64,000 bases of DNA, taken from NCBI RefSeq assembly GCF_003129905.1, contig NZ_QFFM01000004.1:1-64000 (forward strand). The letters are read 5' to 3'. The position numbers and the translations under genes were made by a program. Origin of the DNA: Bifidobacterium callitrichidarum. GTDB lineage: Bacteria > Actinomycetota > Actinomycetes > Actinomycetales > Bifidobacteriaceae. How positions within the stretch are numbered: position 1 is the stretch's first letter; each line of letters opens with the position of its first letter. The notes under the pieces are model-generated. The model searched no databases and was not told where the DNA came from. It saw nothing but the letters and a program-made list of their open reading frames with translations. This document shows positions 17,754 through 26,178 of the stretch, one piece after another.

Positions 17754-19409
17754 AACCTTATTGCTAAGGAACGGCGGTATGCCTCTGAGTAGGTAGATGC
17801 ACTGGTTGGCAGGTATGCGTCCGAGTTCGTCCGGGGTGAGGAGTTTTCGGGCGTTCTTACGGGTGCTGCGCGTCCAGCTGCCGTTGAGGCCTTTGGTTTC
17901 GCTGGTTTCGATGACGTCGATGGTCTGGTCTCCGAGTCGGTCGCTGATGTATTTGGTGGTGCTGGGTTCGTTGCCGCCGAGGAAGAGCTGGCTGTCGCAG
18001 TTGCCGGCAATGGTTTCCCAGTCATCCCGATAGAGGCTCTTGCCTTGGCTGACGGTCTGGAGGATGATGCTGCAGCTGATGCGTCGGCTTCGTATGGTGG
18101 CGATGAGCCTTACGAAGTTGGGGATTTTGCCGATGTTGGCGAATTCGTCGAGCATGCAGTGCACGTCGCGGTCGAGCACGCCGTCGGGTTTGGCGTCGGC
18201 TTTGCGCACGAGTGTTTCGAAGAGGCATTGGTAGAAGACGCTGGCGATGAAGGAGAACGTGGCGTTGGTGTCGGGCAGTTCGAGGTAGATGATGCGTTTG
18301 CCTTGGTCGAGGGTTTCGAGCCGGATGTCGTCGCCGTCGAGGATCCGGCGTACCTCGCGCACTTGGAGAGGTGAAAGGTGGACGCCGGTGGTGATGATGA
18401 TGCTTTTCTTGGTTTCGCCGGCGCCTTTGAGGAACGTGTTGTATTGGGCGCATGCGAACGCGAGCCCGTCGAGCATGCTCCGGGTCTCCTCATCGTAGTC
18501 GTCGGGGTGTTCGCGCATGCGGTGGATTTCGGTTTGGGCTTCGGCAAAGAGCGCATCGATGATGTATTCCTTGTCTTCGTCCTGTTCGCTGGCTCCCATT
18601 CGGTCGAGTGTGTCGGTGACTTGGTTGAGGGTGGGGTTGTTTTCGGTGTAGTAGGTCCATGCGATGAGGGCGCATAGGAGTGCTTTTTCGGCGTCCTGCC
18701 AGAAGCTGTCTCCGGTTTTGCGGTCTCCGTTGGCGTTGGTGACGAGGTTGTCGGTCAGACGCAGGATCGCGGATTGGGGTTCTTCGGGGTCGATGTAGCG
18801 CATGGGGTTGAACCGGTCGGACCGGTCGAGGTGGATGAGGTCGAGCGTGTTGACTTGGTATCCGCGATCGCGCATGGCGTGTTCCGTGTCACGTTTGAGT
18901 TCGCCTTTGGGGTCGGTGACGGCCCAGTTCATGTCCACGGACAATAGGTTGGGTTTGACGTAGTAGCGGGTTTTGCCGGAGCCTGATGAGCCGAGCAGGA
19001 GCGCGTTGAGGTTGCGCAGGGTGCGTCGCGTGTCTATGGAGAGCCGTTCGGTCGCGGTGAATCGAATGTTGCGGGATTCCACGGGGTCGATGAACGGTTT
19101 GATGTCCTTCGGAGTGCCCCAGTGGGCGGAACCGTGTTCCTCGCCGCTGCGCAGGTTCAGGCGCGCCGTGTACTTGTATGCCCAAATCAGCAGGCCGACT
19201 CCCATTGCGGCGAGTCCGCACAGCAAATCGGTATGGTTCGTGGATAGGTGGAATGGATGGTACAGGTCGAGCCAGAATCTGTTCATCAGGTCGATCACGC
19301 TCGTGCCTTCATCCAGGTCGGTGCGTATCTGGTAGCCGATCTTGTCGCCCAGCCAGAACAGTGTGAGCAGTCCCATGGCCGCGGGCAGTATGGCCTGTAG
19401 GCGTTTCAT
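17742..19409 (-). CDS. VirD4/TraG coupling protein, apparently C-terminally shortened
   Basis: 555 residues. Two N-terminal membrane helices (~10-25 and ~62-82), Walker A LGSSGSGKT near residue 141, Walker B MLDEFANIGKIPNF, then QLFLGGNEPSTTKYISDRLG. It links the relaxosome to the secretion channel. The end reads LRGIPPFLSNKVCHL and stops inside palindrome B, whereas the homolog at 3674-4519 continues after PPFFSPKYDLKRHPNY for ~60 more residues. So the last residues look replaced by cassette sequence. Catalytic parts are intact, so function may survive. It overlaps the upstream gene by 4 nt. Confidence 0.9.
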   Translation of the reverse strand: MKRLQAILPAAMGLLTLFWLGDKIGYQIRTDLDEGTSVIDLMNRFWLDLYHPFHLSTNHTDLLCGLAAMGVGLLIWAYKYTARLNLRSGEEHGSAHWGTPKDIKPFIDPVESRNIRFTATERLSIDTRRTLRNLNALLLGSSGSGKTRYYVKPNLLSVDMNWAVTDPKGELKRDTEHAMRDRGYQVNTLDLIHLDRSDRFNPMRYIDPEEPQSAILRLTDNLVTNANGDRKTGDSFWQDAEKALLCALIAWTYYTENNPTLNQVTDTLDRMGASEQDEDKEYIIDALFAEAQTEIHRMREHPDDYDEETRSMLDGLAFACAQYNTFLKGAGETKKSIIITTGVHLSPLQVREVRRILDGDDIRLETLDQGKRIIYLELPDTNATFSFIASVFYQCLFETLVRKADAKPDGVLDRDVHCMLDEFANIGKIPNFVRLIATIRSRRISCSIILQTVSQGKSLYRDDWETIAGNCDSQLFLGGNEPSTTKYISDRLGDQTIDVIETSETKGLNGSWTRSTRKNARKLLTPDELGRIPANQCIYLLRGIPPFLSNKVCHL

Positions 19410-19840
19410 TGGTTTCCCTTGTCTCCTCCCACGCTGACGCGGTGCTGCGTCATGGTTCTTCGTATGTCATCTCCAACGAATGCTTCGGCCGCTTGCGAAA
19501 TCCGACTGTTGATGCGGTGTTCGGCGCGGACGCGGATGTTCGTGAGCGTCTGTTCCCTAGTCCATGGCGGATCGTCGGCCGCGGGCTGCATGACGGCGGT
19601 GTCCGCTTGCAAAGGCTTATCGCGTCCGAGTGCCGGCTGTCTGTTTCCCGCGTCGGCGGCGCTGGTGATGCGCGTGAGACCTTGGCGGTTCTCGATGGTG
19701 TCGCCTCCGTCGCACATCGCGGCAAGGATGCGTCCCACGGGTGTTTCCGCATCGTAGATGGCCGAGTTCCCGCGTGTGATTGGAGTGCCAACGGTTTCCT
19801 CGCCTGCATCGATGATCGTGATTGTTCGCGCCGTGTTCAC
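19406..19840 (-). CDS. Element protein of unknown function carrying the shared TL-x-x-I-R-x-R-A motif
   Basis: 144 residues from a GTG start that overlaps the upstream stop (GTGA). Acidic N-terminus, then a segment EQTLTNIRVRAEHRINSR near residues 96-113 that matches a motif in three neighbouring proteins. No membrane helix. It sits immediately before virD4 in the mobilisation operon. I do not recognise the family. Confidence 0.65.
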   Translation of the reverse strand: MNTARTITIIDAGEETVGTPITRGNSAIYDAETPVGRILAAMCDGGDTIENRQGLTRITSAADAGNRQPALGRDKPLQADTAVMQPAADDPPWTREQTLTNIRVRAEHRINSRISQAAEAFVGDDIRRTMTQHRVSVGGDKGNQ

Positions 19841-20145
19841 GGGAGTGTGTCCTTGACGCTGGTGTGCAGGGCCATCTCGTCGGCCAGGATGTACACTTCG
19901 TCGGCGTTTTCCTCTTCGTGGATGATGCCGTGGACGATGAGTCGTCGTCCCTGCAGTGCGCTCTGTTCGCGCAGGTATGTCGCATGGTCTCCGGCCGCGT
20001 GCACGCGGATGATGAGCGGCGTGTCCATGGTGCCGGCGTTCACGGTCAGGGTTGCCGTCGTCCTGCCGTCGCCGTCGGTGTGGAATCTGGCGTCATCGGT
20101 GAGGATGCCGCGCGCATAGGCCTGCGGATGTCGGGCGTCGATCAT
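19837..20145 (-). CDS. Small SSB-like OB-fold protein
   Basis: 102 residues from ATG 20145, which overlaps the upstream stop (ATGA). The pattern of alternating beta-like segments (GRTTATLTVNAG, PLIIRVHA, GRRLIVHGIIHEEE, VYILADEMAL) resembles the single-stranded-DNA-binding/PriB type OB fold, and a position within a transfer operon fits a role in coating transferred DNA. The similarity is structural in style rather than a strong sequence match. Confidence 0.6.
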   Translation of the reverse strand: MIDARHPQAYARGILTDDARFHTDGDGRTTATLTVNAGTMDTPLIIRVHAAGDHATYLREQSALQGRRLIVHGIIHEEENADEVYILADEMALHTSVKDTLP

Positions 20146-20855
20146 CGGCTCGGCCTGCGTTTTCTGATGGGTTTGTCGATGTTCGGGGCTTTGCCTTGGA
20201 CGGCGTTGATGGCGTCTCGACCGATGGCGCGGGCGTCGCGGCCGCCTCCGGTGAGCGCGTCGGATTCGGCGCGGGCCTTGGACACCCGAACGTGTTTGGA
20301 GGCGAGCGTGTCGAGGGCCTGTTCCCGTGCGGCCATGACCCGGATGCTCCACGGGTCCCGGTAGTCGTCGATCGGCTGGCTGATGCGGGTGCGGTCGGGC
20401 AGTTCGTTGCGTCGGGTCTTGCGGTCCACCGGGTAGGAGCGGCATGCGGGGTTCGCGGATTGGATGTAGTGGATTGCGGTGGCGAGGTCGGCGATGCGTT
20501 CCTCCGCCGTTTTGTCCATGTCGATGAGCACGCGGCCTTGCACGTGTTGTTCGTCGCATACGGTGCGCGTCCATGTTTCGTAGTCGCGCACGTCAACGGT
20601 GTCCCGTTGTTCGCTGTCGTGCTGGTATCGCGTGGCGTCGAACCGGTAGGTGATGTCGTGCGGGTGCACGTCGGCCGACCATTCGGGCAACGGTTCGATG
20701 GGGATCTCGCGCAGGGTGACGAGCCGGTACGGTGGTTCGATGTCCCCGTAGGAGCCTTGGGGCTGGAGGATGCCGAAGCCTTCCATGCGCAGCTCGTAGC
20801 CGAGGCGTTTGAGTTCGTCCTGCAGTTGCCGGTAGGCGGTGTCCATGGTGGTCAT
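20142..20855 (-). CDS. Element protein of unknown function with basic C-terminal tail
   Basis: 237 residues; GGAGACCAGC precedes the ATG. Mixed alpha/beta, soluble, with no known motif that I can see. The last ~25 residues are strongly basic and end RKRRPSR, similar in character to the ends of the next three proteins and the relaxase. It lies between the ArdA-domain protein and the SSB-like gene. Confidence 0.65.
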   Translation of the reverse strand: MTTMDTAYRQLQDELKRLGYELRMEGFGILQPQGSYGDIEPPYRLVTLREIPIEPLPEWSADVHPHDITYRFDATRYQHDSEQRDTVDVRDYETWTRTVCDEQHVQGRVLIDMDKTAEERIADLATAIHYIQSANPACRSYPVDRKTRRNELPDRTRISQPIDDYRDPWSIRVMAAREQALDTLASKHVRVSKARAESDALTGGGRDARAIGRDAINAVQGKAPNIDKPIRKRRPSR

Positions 20856-20873
20856 GCTGGTCTCCTCGGCGGC

Positions 20874-22334
20874 TTATCGGTTGCGGGTCTTCGTCCGGTC
20901 CGGTGTGGACGGATGGGCTGTGGGGTCGTCGGCGCGCTGGCTGGCCCGTTGGCGTATGCCGTCGAGCACCGTGTCCCTGCCTTTCGACGTGTTCGGCTCT
21001 TCCTCTTTCGCCGATTTGGGGTTGAAGGAGGTGATGGGTGCGGGCAGCGCGTATCCCTGGTCGATCGGGGTGATGCCGTCGGCGGGGTCGAGTTCGCCGG
21101 CGGGTCTGGCGCCCATGGTTTCGGCGAGTATCGAGGCGGCGTCGCCGCGCCCGGTCCGGTCGGCGATGATGCGTTGGAGGGTGTCCTCCAATCCGGCGCT
21201 GATGTCGGTGGAATCGGCGGGCATGATGCACTGGTAGACGGGTGCTCCCCAGTTCGTCGCCGTGCCGGCGAGCGTGTATTCCATGATGCGTTCGCTGGGT
21301 TCGAGCAGTGATTCGAGCCGGAACGGTTCCCGTGCCGGCATCTGGTCGGGATTGGCGTGTTCTGCTGCGTGTTCGGCGACGAGTCGGGCGAACGTGGCCG
21401 AGCCTGAGGGCATGTCGCCGTCCAGCTGGTCGGCCACCGGTTTGACGAGGCCTTGGACCTGTCGGCGCAGGGTGTCGCCATCGGTGTCGTTGGCCTGCAT
21501 GATGCGTTCGGTGATGCGCTCCGTGCCGTCCGATCGCATCACGTTGTCGTGCGTGTCTCCCCAGCGCTCGATCATCCGCATTGCGTCGGGGGTCGACTGC
21601 GTCGTGGCGTCGAGGCCGGGCTCGTCGTCGGTGTAGGCGTCGATGATCTGCTTGAGTTCCGTGCCGGAATACCGTTTGGTGTCGGGGATGGTGGCGTCGA
21701 TCAGGAACCCGTGGTCGGCGAGGGTGACGTTGTCGTTGATGGCGGCGTCGCGCCCGTATTTCGCCACGTCGAAGTACATGCCGTATGGTCCGTCAAGGAG
21801 TTTCGCGAGTTCCGTGCTTTGGTTGACGCAATGCCAGCCGTACATCTCGTCCAGGTCGGGCGTGTTCTCCTGCGTGATGCCTTGCGGCGGGTCGTAGGTC
21901 ATGTATTCGATGTCCTCGGATTGGACGAGCAGGTTCGCCAGTCCGATCGGGTCGTGCACGCCGTTCATATCGGCCGCCAGCCGTACCGCCTCCAATGCTT
22001 CGGGCTGGTCTTGCGTGAAGATCCGGGCGGCTTGCGCGAGCGTGTTCAGGGAGTGGAGGTCTTCGTATTCGCCGGGCCGGTAGTCGAGTGCGGCGAGCAG
22101 GCCCGTGTATTCGTGGTCGAAGATGCCGTATTCCTCATAGGTGACGCCTCCTTGGCGTCCGATCTCATAGGCTTGCTGCGCGTCGAGCGTCAGTCCGACC
22201 TGTTCGGTGAGGAACCGGTTGATCCGCTGCTCGTCCGTGGGCAGGCGCAGCCATCCGCCGATGAGCGTGCCCTCGTTGTATCGTCCGAGGTTGCCTACCC
22301 ATACGTTGATCGTCAGGTCGTCTTCCGCCATCAT
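20874..22334 (-). CDS. ArdA antirestriction domain fused to a long C-terminal extension
   Basis: 486 residues from ATG 22334 (ATGA overlap with the upstream stop; GGAG nearby also permits 22331). The first ~165 residues are ArdA: INVWVGNLGRYNEGTLIGGW, then YEEYGIFDHEYTGLLAAL; this acidic DNA-mimic blocks type I restriction enzymes and protects incoming DNA. Classical ArdA proteins end there, but here ~320 further residues follow, including an unrecognised acidic region and the motif TVLDGIRQRASQR, ending RTKTRNR. The extension shares its last motif with neighbouring proteins. A delivered antirestriction protein is one explanation; see findings. Confidence 0.85.
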   Translation of the reverse strand: MMAEDDLTINVWVGNLGRYNEGTLIGGWLRLPTDEQRINRFLTEQVGLTLDAQQAYEIGRQGGVTYEEYGIFDHEYTGLLAALDYRPGEYEDLHSLNTLAQAARIFTQDQPEALEAVRLAADMNGVHDPIGLANLLVQSEDIEYMTYDPPQGITQENTPDLDEMYGWHCVNQSTELAKLLDGPYGMYFDVAKYGRDAAINDNVTLADHGFLIDATIPDTKRYSGTELKQIIDAYTDDEPGLDATTQSTPDAMRMIERWGDTHDNVMRSDGTERITERIMQANDTDGDTLRRQVQGLVKPVADQLDGDMPSGSATFARLVAEHAAEHANPDQMPAREPFRLESLLEPSERIMEYTLAGTATNWGAPVYQCIMPADSTDISAGLEDTLQRIIADRTGRGDAASILAETMGARPAGELDPADGITPIDQGYALPAPITSFNPKSAKEEEPNTSKGRDTVLDGIRQRASQRADDPTAHPSTPDRTKTRNR

Positions 22335-23338
22335 CGGCTCCTTGTCTGTGATTGCTGTGATTGCGTCCGCGTTCTTGCCGGCGTGGTGGATGGTGTTTGC
22401 GTGCGGCGTTCGGCCCTGTCCTTGATGGCGTCGAGTGTCCGGCTCTTGCCGGCCTTCCGGGATTGCTCGGCCGCCGGTTCGGGGTTTTCCGGGCCGGGTG
22501 CTGCTGGTGGTTCCTCGCCGGTTGGGGTGCCGGTGGTGGCGGTGACTGGTTTGTTTTCGGCGTGCTGCCTCGCGTAGGCCATGCGTTGCGCTTTGACGGC
22601 GCGGCACAGCTGCCATGCGTCGTCGATGCGCATGGTCTCTCGTTGCTCGCCTTTGCCGCGCCACAGTTCTACCGGTTCGCCGGGTTTGAAGCTGACGGTC
22701 ACGTCGCGCCCGTTCAGTTTGGCGTCCCGTGCATGGTCGGTCAGGAAGCGGTCGAGCTGCCATCCGGTCAGGTCCACGCCGCGGATGCTGGTGCCCTGCG
22801 GTATCGCCACGCGCATCTTGTCAAACATGCGCCCGTCCTTGGAGGTCATCCGGTACAGGTGCACGTAGCTGTTGGGGAAGTTCACGCGCGGCCAGATCTC
22901 CCTTGTTCTTCCACCGGCCGCGGGTTGCGCCGTCTGCTCGCCGCCGGGCCGGCCGACGGCCGTCTCGTTCCGTTTCGGCTCCGGGGCCGGAGTTCGCGCG
23001 TTTCCGGTCTGTTCGGGCTGCCATCGCGTCGGCGTCTGCATGGCGTCGGGCGTGTTCCATGATCGTGCGGCCTGCGTGCGGATGCGTTGGGCGATCTCGT
23101 CGGAGGCCTGGTCGAGGTCCGGCGCAGGGAAGCTGATCGAGGCGTCGGGCCATGCCTGGTTGTGGCGTCGGATCGCGTCATCGACGACCATGCGGGCGAC
23201 CTGGCCCAGCCGATTGTCCTGCGGCATGCCGGCGGCCGCGTATTGCTCGCCGCGTCGCGCGATGTCCGCCAGGGCCTGCCGGTCGTTGTCGATGAGGTTG
23301 TCCATGAGCCAACGCGCGTTGGCTGAAAGCTCGGGCAT
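22331..23338 (-). CDS. Element accessory protein with TL-x-x-I-K-x-R-A motif and basic tail
   Basis: 335 residues. The central part (TREIWPRVNFPNSYVHLYRM through VTVSFKPGEPVELWR) looks like a compact domain of unknown function, flanked by Pro/Ala/Thr-rich linkers. Near the end is SRTLDAIKDRAERR, then a Thr/Gln/Arg-rich tail ending QTRSR. Translationally coupled to the ArdA-domain gene, which hints at a joint role in establishing the element. Confidence 0.7.
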   Translation of the reverse strand: MPELSANARWLMDNLIDNDRQALADIARRGEQYAAAGMPQDNRLGQVARMVVDDAIRRHNQAWPDASISFPAPDLDQASDEIAQRIRTQAARSWNTPDAMQTPTRWQPEQTGNARTPAPEPKRNETAVGRPGGEQTAQPAAGGRTREIWPRVNFPNSYVHLYRMTSKDGRMFDKMRVAIPQGTSIRGVDLTGWQLDRFLTDHARDAKLNGRDVTVSFKPGEPVELWRGKGEQRETMRIDDAWQLCRAVKAQRMAYARQHAENKPVTATTGTPTGEEPPAAPGPENPEPAAEQSRKAGKSRTLDAIKDRAERRTQTPSTTPARTRTQSQQSQTRSR

Positions 23339-23377
23339 GGCGATGTTCCTTTCCGGTCATGGTCGTCGCGCATCCGT

Positions 23378-24280
23378 TCACCGGGTGCGGGTGCGTTGCT
23401 TCGAGGGCGCGGTGCGGCGTTGCCCTTCGATGCGTTTGCCGGCCCGCGTGCGGATGTCGTTCAGGGTCTGCTGCTTGGTTTTGGGGCGGCGCACGCCGCC
23501 GTCCGGGGCGGGGATGTCCATGCGGTTCCAGTCCAGGCCCCGTGAGCGTGCGGTCAGGGTTTCGATAGTGTCGGCGATCCGTCTGGCCTGGCCGGCCGGG
23601 TAGGTGAAGCGCACCGTGTCGTCGGCGACCCGTTGCGGGGGGTGGGGTATGGGGAGCCGGTCGAGCTGGTCGGTGATGATCGCGGCGTCACGGTCCCAGG
23701 GCACCGTGCGGAAGTCAAACCGGCCGTTCGATGGCGATTCGGCGTCGAAGGCGAGGCGCAGCGCGTCGTCGGAGGGTTCGAGGAACGGATTCGGCTCCTC
23801 TCGTTCCGGTGCCGGCATTGTCTCCGTGGCCGGCCGTGCGGGATCGGCGTCGCCGGGTTCGGGAGTCGTGGCGGTCTCCTGCCGGGCGAGTTCCCGGTTG
23901 AGGCGTTCGACGATGCGTGAGACGACGTGGTTGACCTCGTCGGCGTCCTTGCCTTGGAAGTGGAGGAAGGTGCGGCCGGTGTCGCGGTCGTGCTCGATGT
24001 GGAAGGTGATGCCGGCCTTTTTCAGGTCGTGTTCGAGCTGTCGGGCGTATCGTCCGGTGACTTCCTGCACGTTGATCGGCTCGCCGGTGCGGTGCAGGGT
24101 CTTGCCGTCCACCTTGCCGGTGGTCCTGATACGCCGTAATGTCTCGCCGGTGGCGTGCACGCCGATGCCGAGCAGGTGCAGCGCCTTGTCGAGCCCGTAT
24201 TTGGTCACGTCGATGATGACGCGCGTGCCTTGCTCGCTGACGCGCATCATGAGTTCCTGTGCCTGGTCCTCGGCCGCCAT
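23378..24280 (-). CDS. DUF3801/PcfB-like mobilisation accessory protein
   Basis: 300 residues. The N-terminal ~140 residues (RVIIDVTKYGLDKALHLLGI through KKAGITFHIEHD and GKDADEVNHVVSRIVERL) resemble the DUF3801/PcfB group found beside relaxases and coupling proteins of Gram-positive conjugative elements. After a Pro/Glu-rich linker a second region follows, then KQQTLNDIRTRAGKR and a tail ending KQRTRTR. The family link is tentative; the repeated C-terminal motif is clear. Confidence 0.65.
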   Translation of the reverse strand: MAAEDQAQELMMRVSEQGTRVIIDVTKYGLDKALHLLGIGVHATGETLRRIRTTGKVDGKTLHRTGEPINVQEVTGRYARQLEHDLKKAGITFHIEHDRDTGRTFLHFQGKDADEVNHVVSRIVERLNRELARQETATTPEPGDADPARPATETMPAPEREEPNPFLEPSDDALRLAFDAESPSNGRFDFRTVPWDRDAAIITDQLDRLPIPHPPQRVADDTVRFTYPAGQARRIADTIETLTARSRGLDWNRMDIPAPDGGVRRPKTKQQTLNDIRTRAGKRIEGQRRTAPSKQRTRTR

Positions 24281-24331
24281 AGGATTCTCCCGTCATCCGT
24301 CGTGGTTCGTTGCGTTCCAGCTTCCGCCGGC

Positions 24332-25783
24332 TCACCGGTTCCTGCGGCGGACACGATGCCCGCCATCGCGGCGTTGCGCGCGCCGTGCGCCGTCGGAGCG
24401 TTCGGCGGTTGGCGTGGTGCGGGCGATGAGCCGGCGCAGGGCGAGGGCGTCGGAGGCCAGGCCACGGGTCTCTTGCTCCTCGATGGCGAGCTGGGCCTCC
24501 AGTCCCGTGGCGTCGGCTCCCTGATCATGGTTGTCGGCGATGAGCGCGATCAGGGCGCGCATGTGCTTCGCGTTGAGTTCGACGGAGTCGGTGAGTCGGC
24601 CGAGCGTCGCCAGCCGGCCGTCGCCTTCGTCGATGACCTGGGCGAGCACCTTGAGCTCGCGCAGGCTGTCGGCGAGCCGGTCGCAGGCGATTGCCTGACG
24701 CAGCGCGCGCCCGTTCACGCCGGTCAGGTCCCGGCCGTCGAACCGTTGACGGCAGTAGTCCTCCAGTCGCAGCGTGGGCCGCGCGAACCATGCGTACAGG
24801 CCCTCGCAGTCCGTTGAACGTGCATAGCCGCCGTTCTCGTCGGTGAGCACCTGTCTGACGTCGTCGGACAGGTAGGCGTGCCAGATCCTTCCGTCACGCA
24901 CGAGCCGGTCGCACGGTATGGACAGGCGCAGGCGTCCGTGCGTGCCGGGCACCCGAACGGTCACCGCCGTATCCGTCCGACGGGCGATCATGGCCTCGTG
25001 GAAGGTGATCTCGCTGAGCGTGCGCCGGTGGATCTTGCCCATGATGGCGAGCATGTTGTATGCCACGCCCAGTCGCCGGTCTCGGATTCCGCGGGTCTGC
25101 CCGCATGGCGTGTAGGTGATGCGTCCGCCGCGCACGGTCGCGTTGACGCCGAGCGTCGCGAGTTCGCGGCGGAAGCCCGCGAAGTCATGGGCGTTCATGC
25201 AGGCCGTGTCGATGCTGGTGCGCAACCGGTCCTTGATGTTGCCGCCTCTGGCGCTCAGATGGAGTTCCCCGATCGACGGGGCCACGCGCCCGGACCGTTC
25301 CGGCATGAGGGTGTGCAGCCCGTATTCGCGGCATAGCCGGTCGCTGATCTTCCGCCATTCGCCCAGGGTTCCTTTCCTCAGACGCAGGGCCTTGCCCGTG
25401 ATCCGGTCTGCCGGGCAGATGAGGATGTGGTTGTGCATGTGGGATCTGTCGGTGTGGGTGGCAATCACGTAGTCGTGCGTGCCTCCGGTGATCTCCCGGA
25501 CGAACCGTTCCCCGATCAGATGCGCCAATCGGGGCGTGACCTGGTCGGTGGGATCGAACGATTGGATCACGTGCAGCGCCAACACGGCCCCCTGCCGGCG
25601 TGAGCCGCCTTTCGTGGCGTCCAACGCACATTCGAAGCCTCGGGCGATGGACTCGGCGTCCGTGATGTCATCGCCGACGGTGGTCGAGGCCCACCGGTAG
25701 CCGTCGGTCTTGGCCGGGTTCGTCACGTAGGCGATGCTGCGGGCAAGCGTGCTTTTGATCTTGCCGATCTTGACTACAGCCAT
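24332..25783 (-). CDS. Relaxase/mobilisation nuclease (MOBP-like)
   Basis: 483 residues. The relaxase core is recognisable: N-terminal SIAYVTNPAKTDGY, then ALHVIQSFDPTDQVTPRLAH and the metal-binding triad segment ATHTDRSHMHNHILICP with its three histidines. It should nick at oriT and stay bound to the 5' end. A helical C-terminal region follows, ending in the very basic RRDGGHRVRRRNR. It overlaps mobC by 10 nt. Normal length; no lesion seen. Confidence 0.9.
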   Translation of the reverse strand: MAVVKIGKIKSTLARSIAYVTNPAKTDGYRWASTTVGDDITDAESIARGFECALDATKGGSRRQGAVLALHVIQSFDPTDQVTPRLAHLIGERFVREITGGTHDYVIATHTDRSHMHNHILICPADRITGKALRLRKGTLGEWRKISDRLCREYGLHTLMPERSGRVAPSIGELHLSARGGNIKDRLRTSIDTACMNAHDFAGFRRELATLGVNATVRGGRITYTPCGQTRGIRDRRLGVAYNMLAIMGKIHRRTLSEITFHEAMIARRTDTAVTVRVPGTHGRLRLSIPCDRLVRDGRIWHAYLSDDVRQVLTDENGGYARSTDCEGLYAWFARPTLRLEDYCRQRFDGRDLTGVNGRALRQAIACDRLADSLRELKVLAQVIDEGDGRLATLGRLTDSVELNAKHMRALIALIADNHDQGADATGLEAQLAIEEQETRGLASDALALRRLIARTTPTAERSDGARRAQRRDGGHRVRRRNR

Positions 25784-26178
25784 TCGGGCACCCCTTTGGG
25801 GTCAACGTCGGTCTCCACCCGGATGCGCAGGCCCGCGACCAGCCGTTCCGCCTGGCGCAGCTCGTCGAACACGCGCGAGAGCATGGCCAGGTCCGTCTCC
25901 CGCGTGGTGTTCGCGTGACGGGCGATCTGGTTGACGTTGTTGCCGATCCTCGCCAGTTGGGCGCTCACGTCATGCAGGTTCGCGGGCACGGTGATGTTGA
26001 CGCGGTGGGCGCATCTGATCCTGTTGCGGGCGAACGCCATCCATCCCACGGGCCTGAGCCCGGCCTGGATGCGCTGACGGTTCTCCACTTTGAGCGAGTC
26101 CGCCACCCACCGCCATTCCTCCTCGCTGAACGTGACCGCCTTGCGGATCGTCCTGGAACGGTTGCCTTTCCAACCCAT
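25774..26178 (-). CDS. MobC-like relaxosome protein
   Basis: 134 residues. SRTIRKAVTFSEEEWRWVAD at the N-terminus and LARIGNNVNQIARHANTTRE in the middle are the MobC signatures. First gene of the mobilisation run; it would bind the oriT that probably lies just upstream and assist relaxase nicking. The stop codon lies within the relaxase start region, so the two are translated together. Confidence 0.9.
   Translation of the reverse strand: MGWKGNRSRTIRKAVTFSEEEWRWVADSLKVENRQRIQAGLRPVGWMAFARNRIRCAHRVNITVPANLHDVSAQLARIGNNVNQIARHANTTRETDLAMLSRVFDELRQAERLVAGLRIRVETDVDPKGVPEWL

Noticed and set aside
20874..22763. Long version of the ArdA-domain frame starting at 22763
   Set aside because: The extra N-terminal part is an antisense-like Arg-rich stretch lying on top of the upstream gene; the ATGA-coupled start at 22334 is far better.
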